A DNA stretch of 64,000 bases. Source: an uncultured Lachnospiraceae bacterium (GTDB lineage: Bacteria; Bacillota; Clostridia; Lachnospirales; Lachnospiraceae). Location of the stretch: assembly GCA_910585965.1 (NCBI GenBank), contig CAJUHH010000017.1, positions 10,010-74,009 on the forward strand, in the 5' to 3' direction. Below the pieces are notes generated by a model. It did no database searches, was not told the DNA's origin, and saw nothing but the letters and a program-made list of their open reading frames with translations. Position 1 is the stretch's first letter, and each line of letters opens with the position of its first letter. This document shows positions 59,474 through 64,000 of the stretch, piece by piece. The position numbers and the translations under genes are program-made.

Positions 59474-59548
59474 CCGATTTTTCACAATACTTTTTAAAAT
59501 TTCTTCATCTTTTTTCTTATTTTTCCTCTTCCTTCCTCCGATATATGT

Positions 59549-59556
59549 GGTATACT
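59549..59556 (+). promoter_or_regulatory. Extended -10 promoter of the FliD-like gene
   Basis: TGG-TATACT (TG at 59548-59549, TATACT at 59551-59556) forms an extended -10 element about 110 bases upstream of the start; no good -35 is visible. A flagellar sigma-D motif was not seen. Confidence 0.4.
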
Positions 59557-59663
59557 ATATATATATCAAAAGTAAGCCCCATACGCGGCATGCCGGACCG
59601 GCTGCCACGCAGGAACAGATTCCTGCGAATGTATGTTTTCATGGAAGAAAGGAGGGGTGTATC

Positions 59664-60971
59664 ATGGCATATAATACTGCTATTCTTAATAATGTCTATA
59701 ATTATTATATGACGACTTATTCTCCAAGGCCTTCAACCCGCTATGATACCCATAAGAAAAGCGAGCTTCGCAACATATACAATACGATTGTAAAGTTGAA
59801 TAAAGAAGCGCCTTTATACAAGCTGGACACAAGCAAGGCCGCCAAAAGTTTTGCCGTCGGAATCAAGGAGGATGCCCGCGAACTTCGCAATGTCATTGCT
59901 TCCCTTGGCGGACTCGACGAAGAAAAGATCCTGAATAAAAAGGCTTCCTATTCCAGCAATGAGGATATCGTATCGGTCAATTACATCGGCGAACATCCGG
60001 AGAATTCCGAAGTACCCACTTATGAGATCGAGGTTTCTTCCCTCGCCTCCGGCCAGATCAATATGGGAACTTTCCTTCCCGAAGCAAAACCTGCGCTGCC
60101 GCCGGGTACCTATTCTTTTGATGTGATGATCAACGATTTAAATTACGAGTTCCAGTATAATATAAGGGAAGGCGAAACGAACCGGAATATTCACGACCGG
60201 CTGGCAAAACTGATCAGCAGCGCGGACATCGGCATGCAGGCCGACGTGGTCGAAGACGGAAAAGGCAACAGTGCGCTGCGTCTCCGCTCTTCCACCGAAG
60301 GAACAAAAAATAATGGTTCTTCCATTTTCCATGTTTCCGATGACCACACCAGCAAGCAGCCTGGATCGGTTGCCTACTTTGGGCTGGACTATATGACGCG
60401 CCCCGCTTCCAATGCGGAATTTATCCTGAACGGAGAGCGGCATACTTCTGCTTCCAACCGCTTTACTATCGACAAACTGTTCGATGTCACTTTGAAAGGC
60501 ATAAGCCCCCTGAACGGCGAGAAGACCACTTTCGGCCTTAAGACAGACATCGAATCCTTAACAGAAAACATCAGCACCCTGACCAAGGGATATAACAGCT
60601 TTATTACAAACATGGCAGCTTACCGGGATAATTTCGCGGGCAGCCAGAAGCTTCTGCGGGAAATGAACGGAATCATCAACCGTTACCACAGCGAACTGGA
60701 CGTGGTAGGTCTGAACCTTCAGGAAAACGGCACTTTAGAAATCGATAAAACCGAACTACAGAACGCGGCTTTGTCCGAGTATGCAAAAGAAGATTTTTCT
60801 TCCATTAAAAACTTTGCAAACTCTCTCGTCCGTAAAATGAACCAGATCTCCATCAATCCGATGGATTATGTTGATAAAACAATCGTAGCTTATAAAAATC
60901 CGGGAAAGAATTATCCGACACCGTATATTACAAGCGCATTCAGCGGAATGTTATTTAATTATTATTGCTGA
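59664..60971 (+). CDS. FliD-like (flagellar cap/filament type) protein
   Basis: A 435-residue protein resembling the flagellar hook-associated protein FliD: strands in GTYSFDVMINDLNYEFQYNI, then REGETNRNIHDRLAKLISSA and ADVVEDGKGNSALRLRSSTE (the hallmark of FliD-type domains), FTIDKLFDVTLKGISPLNGE and the late helical FGLKTDIESLTENISTLTKG YNSFI. No other flagellar gene is in the window. It lacks a signal peptide and begins MAYNTAILNNVYNYYMTTYS, rich in Asn and Tyr. It may be a diverged surface or filament protein of a non-motile lineage. AAAGGAGGGG sets the start. Confidence 0.6.
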   Translation: MAYNTAILNNVYNYYMTTYSPRPSTRYDTHKKSELRNIYNTIVKLNKEAPLYKLDTSKAAKSFAVGIKEDARELRNVIASLGGLDEEKILNKKASYSSNEDIVSVNYIGEHPENSEVPTYEIEVSSLASGQINMGTFLPEAKPALPPGTYSFDVMINDLNYEFQYNIREGETNRNIHDRLAKLISSADIGMQADVVEDGKGNSALRLRSSTEGTKNNGSSIFHVSDDHTSKQPGSVAYFGLDYMTRPASNAEFILNGERHTSASNRFTIDKLFDVTLKGISPLNGEKTTFGLKTDIESLTENISTLTKGYNSFITNMAAYRDNFAGSQKLLREMNGIINRYHSELDVVGLNLQENGTLEIDKTELQNAALSEYAKEDFSSIKNFANSLVRKMNQISINPMDYVDKTIVAYKNPGKNYPTPYITSAFSGMLFNYYC

Positions 60972-61006
60972 TAGAATAACAACGGATGCCGTCAGACGCA
61001 CCACTT

Positions 61007-61036
61007 AAAAAAGTTGGCTCGAAAGCCAACTTTTTT
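61007..61036. terminator. Bidirectional terminator
   Basis: AAAAAAGTTGGC (61007-61018) / GCCAACTTTTTT (61025-61036), a perfect 12-bp stem with A/T flanks, between the convergent FliD-like and glf genes. Confidence 0.9.
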
Positions 61037-61055
61037 ATTTACCGACAACCGTATG

Positions 61056-62165
61056 CTACGCCTCCGACTCCGCCATGTCGAGAGCCGCCGCGATCACTTT
61101 GTCCATATCATAATACCGGTACTGTCCCAGCCTTCCGCCAAACAGAATATTCCCCTCTTCCTCTGCCAGCTTCCTATATTCTTGGAACAACTTTTCATTG
61201 TGCGCATCGTTCACAGGATAATACGGCTCATCCCCAGACTGCCATTTCGCAGGATATTCCCGGGTAATCACGGTTCCCGGCTGATCGCCGAATTCAAAAT
61301 GCTTATGCTCAATCACCCTTGTGTAAGGCACACTCCGTTCCGTATAATTCACCACCGCATTGCCCTGGTAATTGGCGCAGTCCGGCATCTCTTCCTGCTC
61401 AAACCTCAAAGAACGATATTCCAAAGCCCCAAGTTTATAATCAAAGTATTCATCGATCATGCCTGTATAAAGCACTTTGTCAAACGTAATCCCTTCCGCC
61501 CCGCACTTCTTTATAAACTCCTTATATTCCGTATGGGTCCGTACCTCTGTTCCTTCCAGCATTTTCCCCGCCATCGCCGTATAACCGCCGACAGGAATCC
61601 CCTGGTATCGGTCATTAAAGTAATTATTGTCATACGTAAACCGAAGCGGCACCCTCTTAATAATAAAGGCTGGAAGTTCCTTGCAGGAACGCCCCCATTG
61701 CTTCTCTGTATAACCTTTGATCAGTTTCTCATACACATCTTTGCCCGCCAGTGATAACGCCTGTTCTTCCAGATTCTGCGGCTCAGAAATATGGAGTTCC
61801 CTAATCTGCTCTTCGATCTTCGCCTTCGCCTGGGCCGGAGTTTTCACTCCCCACATCCTGTTGAACGTGTTCATATTAAAGGGAAGATTATAAAGCTCAT
61901 CCCCATATACCGCCACTGGCGAATTTATAAAACGATTAAACTCCGCATACTGGTTCACATACTCCCAAACCCTTCTGTCCGATGTATGGAAAATATGCGC
62001 CCCATATCTATGTACTTGTATTCCCAGAATCTCTTCCGTATAAATATTGCCCGCTATATGCTCCCGTTTGTCAATCACAAGGCATTTTTTGCCTTTCTTT
62101 TTCATTTCACAGGCAAACACGGAACCAAACAGCCCGGCTCCAACAATTAAGTAGTCGTAATGCAT
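61056..62165 (-). CDS. glf: UDP-galactopyranose mutase
   Basis: A 369-residue flavoenzyme that converts UDP-galactopyranose to UDP-galactofuranose for surface glycans. FAD-binding MHYDYLIVGAGLFGSVFACE, the family motifs HIFHTSDRRVWEYVNQYAEF, YTEKQWGRSCKELPAFIIKR and the C-terminal FGGRLGQYRYYDMDKVIAAA are all present. A galactofuranosyltransferase partner is not adjacent; the GT2 at 1164-2468 has a compatible acceptor motif, but that link is speculative. AAAGGGAT precedes the ATG. Confidence 0.95.
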   Translation of the reverse strand: MHYDYLIVGAGLFGSVFACEMKKKGKKCLVIDKREHIAGNIYTEEILGIQVHRYGAHIFHTSDRRVWEYVNQYAEFNRFINSPVAVYGDELYNLPFNMNTFNRMWGVKTPAQAKAKIEEQIRELHISEPQNLEEQALSLAGKDVYEKLIKGYTEKQWGRSCKELPAFIIKRVPLRFTYDNNYFNDRYQGIPVGGYTAMAGKMLEGTEVRTHTEYKEFIKKCGAEGITFDKVLYTGMIDEYFDYKLGALEYRSLRFEQEEMPDCANYQGNAVVNYTERSVPYTRVIEHKHFEFGDQPGTVITREYPAKWQSGDEPYYPVNDAHNEKLFQEYRKLAEEEGNILFGGRLGQYRYYDMDKVIAAALDMAESEA

Positions 62166-62185
62166 GAGCGCGATCCCTTTCCTGC

Positions 62186-62524
62186 CTATTCCTTTACCTG
62201 GTATTTCTCCAGCTGCACATAGTCGTCCATCATTTCCAATATCTTCTTGCGGCCTGTCTTATTCAGCTTAACATAATACTGCATCACGCGGTTTTCCAGA
62301 ATCTTCTCGCCCAGGCTTGCCCCTTTCTCCAGAGATGTAAAGTCCACCGGGTTTAGATTCAGCTTATCACACATTCTAATCACCGTTCCATATGCCATCC
62401 CTTCGATCCCTCTATCCAATGCCGTTACCAGCGTGCTATATGGTATCTGCATTTCAATAGCAAACTGGCGCACGCTTTTGTACTGCGATAAAATCTCCCT
62501 CTTTAAAATCTCTGCTTTTGTCAT
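62186..62524 (-). CDS. Small HTH regulator
   Basis: A 112-residue protein with an N-terminal HTH of XRE type (YKSVRQFAIEMQIPYSTLVT ALDRGIEGMAYGTVIRMCDK) and a helical C-terminus (MQYYVKLNKTGRKKILEMMD DYVQLEKYQ). AGGAGGAG supports the start at 62524. It is 20 bases upstream of glf on the same strand and could control it. Confidence 0.75.
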   Translation of the reverse strand: MTKAEILKREILSQYKSVRQFAIEMQIPYSTLVTALDRGIEGMAYGTVIRMCDKLNLNPVDFTSLEKGASLGEKILENRVMQYYVKLNKTGRKKILEMMDDYVQLEKYQVKE

Positions 62525-62931
62525 ACTTACACTCCTCCTGCTACTTTCCATTACTTCTGTTATTAACTTGCTATATTTCTCCAGTTGCCCAGATGCATAT
62601 ATTATAGCACATGCACGTTTTTACGTCATTGATTTTTTAAAATGTATACGAAAAATTAAGAATATTTTATAATTTTAAATAATTTTTTTAAATTATCTAT
62701 TTTTTAAGCCAAAAGACCCCTATCGAATTTTTAACCGAAACTTCCTTATGCAGAAAGTCATTGATTCGTTTTCAATAGGGGATGCAGAAATGAAATATTG
62801 AATATATGCAGATATCCGAACATGCCTGCGACCATCTTTGATAACCTCATTGTATGGAAATTCTGTCCCGCCGTCAATATATTATTCTTAATTATAATAA
62901 ATATTATGCAAAACATTCATATATGTATAAA
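62525..62931. other. AT-rich intergenic stretch without a gene
   Basis: Nothing coding is seen here. It holds AT-rich sequence, a widely spaced inverted pair CCCCTAT (62717-62723) / ATAGGGG (62775-62781), and probably the promoters of the HTH gene. No RNA gene is recognised. Confidence 0.5.
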
Positions 62932-63876
62932 TCAGCCTGAAACTGCCTGCTTTTCATGGAATTCCTGAATCTGCATCTTATTGCGCGGATGCTTCAGCCT
63001 GAGGATTTCCTTTTGCTTCTCCACAGCCACATAAGTATAAATCTGCGTCGTCACGATGGATGAGTGCCCCAGCATTTTCTGTATATATCGGATATCCACA
63101 TCCTCTTCCAGCAAAAGCGTAGCAAACGCATGCCGGAACATATGCGGCGTCAGATGAACGGCTATCCCGGCCTTCTCCACATGCTTGCGCAGCATCAGGC
63201 GCACTGCCTGTTCCGACATTCTCTTTCCCCATTTATTCAGGAAAAAATATTCCTGCTGTTCAATTTCCTGTTGAAAATAATGATAATATTCCTGGATCGC
63301 TTTCCGCACCTCCCCGTTCTCTATCTGCATATAGCGTTCCTTGCTCCCCTTCCCCTTAATCAAGAAAATTCCTGTGTTTAGATCGATATCCGCTCTTTTC
63401 AGCGCGCTGAGCTCCGACACGCGGAGTCCCGTTGCAAATAGAAATTCCACCACCGCAATATCCCTGACCAGAAATTTTTCCCCCAATTCCGTGGCTCCTT
63501 TTTCTTCGTACATCTTCCGCAAAAGCAGTTCCACCACATCCCTTGGAATCGTACGGGGAAGGATGATTTCTTCCTTGAACCTGGTATTGATTTTATGGAA
63601 CGGGTTTTCCTCTATGATTTCTTCGTATTCGAGATAAGCGACAAAGGCTTTCAGGCTGGCTATTTTGCGTTTTACGGTCCGCTGCCTGTAGCGGCTGTGG
63701 ATGTGGAACAAATACTGGTTGATGCCGTCCTTGTCCATTTCCATGCCGCCCTCCTCCAAATATTGGAAAAACTGGGTCAGGTCTATGCGGTAGGCCTTGA
63801 CCGTCTTGGGATCCAGTTCCTTCTGGTTCAGGCAGTAGTTTAAATAGGGGGGGAGTTGGTTTTGGTTTGTTATCAT
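62932..63876 (-). CDS. XerC/XerD-like tyrosine recombinase
   Basis: A 314-residue recombinase. The N-terminal core-binding domain (LNYCLNQKELDPKTVKAYRI DLTQFFQYL) is followed by the catalytic domain: FATGLRVSELSALKRADIDL (Arg), KGSKERYMQI (Lys strand), HLTPHMFRHAFATLLLEEDV (HxxR), KMLGHSSIVTTQIYTYVAVE (His and Tyr). It looks like XerC/D rather than a phage integrase, as it lacks an arm-binding domain. No dif-like site or cargo is visible, so a role in dimer resolution or in a local inversion is not decided. AAGGAGACG sets the start at 63876. Confidence 0.85.
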   Translation of the reverse strand: MITNQNQLPPYLNYCLNQKELDPKTVKAYRIDLTQFFQYLEEGGMEMDKDGINQYLFHIHSRYRQRTVKRKIASLKAFVAYLEYEEIIEENPFHKINTRFKEEIILPRTIPRDVVELLLRKMYEEKGATELGEKFLVRDIAVVEFLFATGLRVSELSALKRADIDLNTGIFLIKGKGSKERYMQIENGEVRKAIQEYYHYFQQEIEQQEYFFLNKWGKRMSEQAVRLMLRKHVEKAGIAVHLTPHMFRHAFATLLLEEDVDIRYIQKMLGHSSIVTTQIYTYVAVEKQKEILRLKHPRNKMQIQEFHEKQAVSG

Positions 63877-64000
63877 TTGTAGTCGTCTCCTTTTTTTGGG
63901 GTTTTCTATTGATGATAACATATGGGGCGGGGAGTGGGGAAGGTGGATATCACAGCAGATAATCCAGAGTTATCCGTTGGATTTGGTCTGAGAATAATTT

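Noticed and set aside
1..64000. Search for CRISPR arrays, rRNA and tRNA genes
   Set aside because: No short direct repeats with unique spacers, no rRNA signature and no convincing tRNA cloverleaf were found by eye, including in the gap after tuf where tRNAs might be expected.

Overview
The window looks like a chromosomal segment of a Firmicute of the class Clostridia, most likely a Lachnospiraceae-type gut bacterium. The pointers are: a split purine-biosynthesis end (stand-alone AICAR transformylase next to an archaeal-type IMP cyclohydrolase), DUF5685, DUF6033 and DUF6291 families, strong AGGAGG ribosome binding sites with several TTG and GTG starts, and the rpmG-secE-nusG-rplKA / rplJL-rpoBC / rpsL-rpsG-fusA-tuf order. 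No species is claimed.

Layout. 1-6.4 kb: J-domain protein (cut by the window edge), DUF5685, a family 2 glycosyltransferase, a DHH phosphoesterase, a membrane LuxR-type regulator paired with a short MotA-like membrane protein, and DUF6033. 6.5-12 kb: carB-purO-purH on one strand from a clear promoter, without carA. 12-20 kb: cardiolipin synthase, a hybrid histidine kinase, a class I isoprenoid-synthase-like protein, an XRE/TPR-like regulator, an NTF2-like protein and a GNAT. 20-23.8 kb: a SIR2-STAND ATPase-TPR protein of the antiphage type, downstream of and possibly translationally coupled to an SdpI-like membrane protein. 23.8-30.3 kb: layered mobile-element debris (Cys-rich KTR fragment, MerR-ABC transporter module, tyrosine phosphatase, relaxase/integrase and MazF-like fragments, ParA).

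30.4-39.6 kb: a compact element of about 9.3 kb inserted in the 3' end of tuf. It is bounded by copies of the tuf tail and has an integrase next to tuf, divergent phage-like regulators with overlapping promoters, a type I toxin with antisense RNA, an excisionase-like protein, a replication module (DUF6291 protein plus DnaC-like loader), small phage-type proteins, and a scaffold plus major capsid protein behind their own promoter and an intrinsic terminator. It has no terminase, portal or tail genes. It reads best as a phage-satellite (PICI-like) island that carries its own capsid gene. The original tuf terminator appears stranded at the far end of the island.

39.6-59.5 kb: the translation/transcription core, with its promoters and L10 leader, interrupted between rplA and rplJ by a CapA-family gene and a DUF6056 gene broken at homopolymers. 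59.6-64 kb: an orphan FliD-like protein, UDP-galactopyranose mutase, a small HTH regulator and a XerC/D-like recombinase.

Four very long, nearly perfect inverted repeats (arms 32-95 bp) sit in intergenic spaces at 4.9, 5.3, 11.9 and 52.4 kb. Two of them share an inner sequence although their arms differ. They are the strongest structure in the window that annotated genes do not explain.
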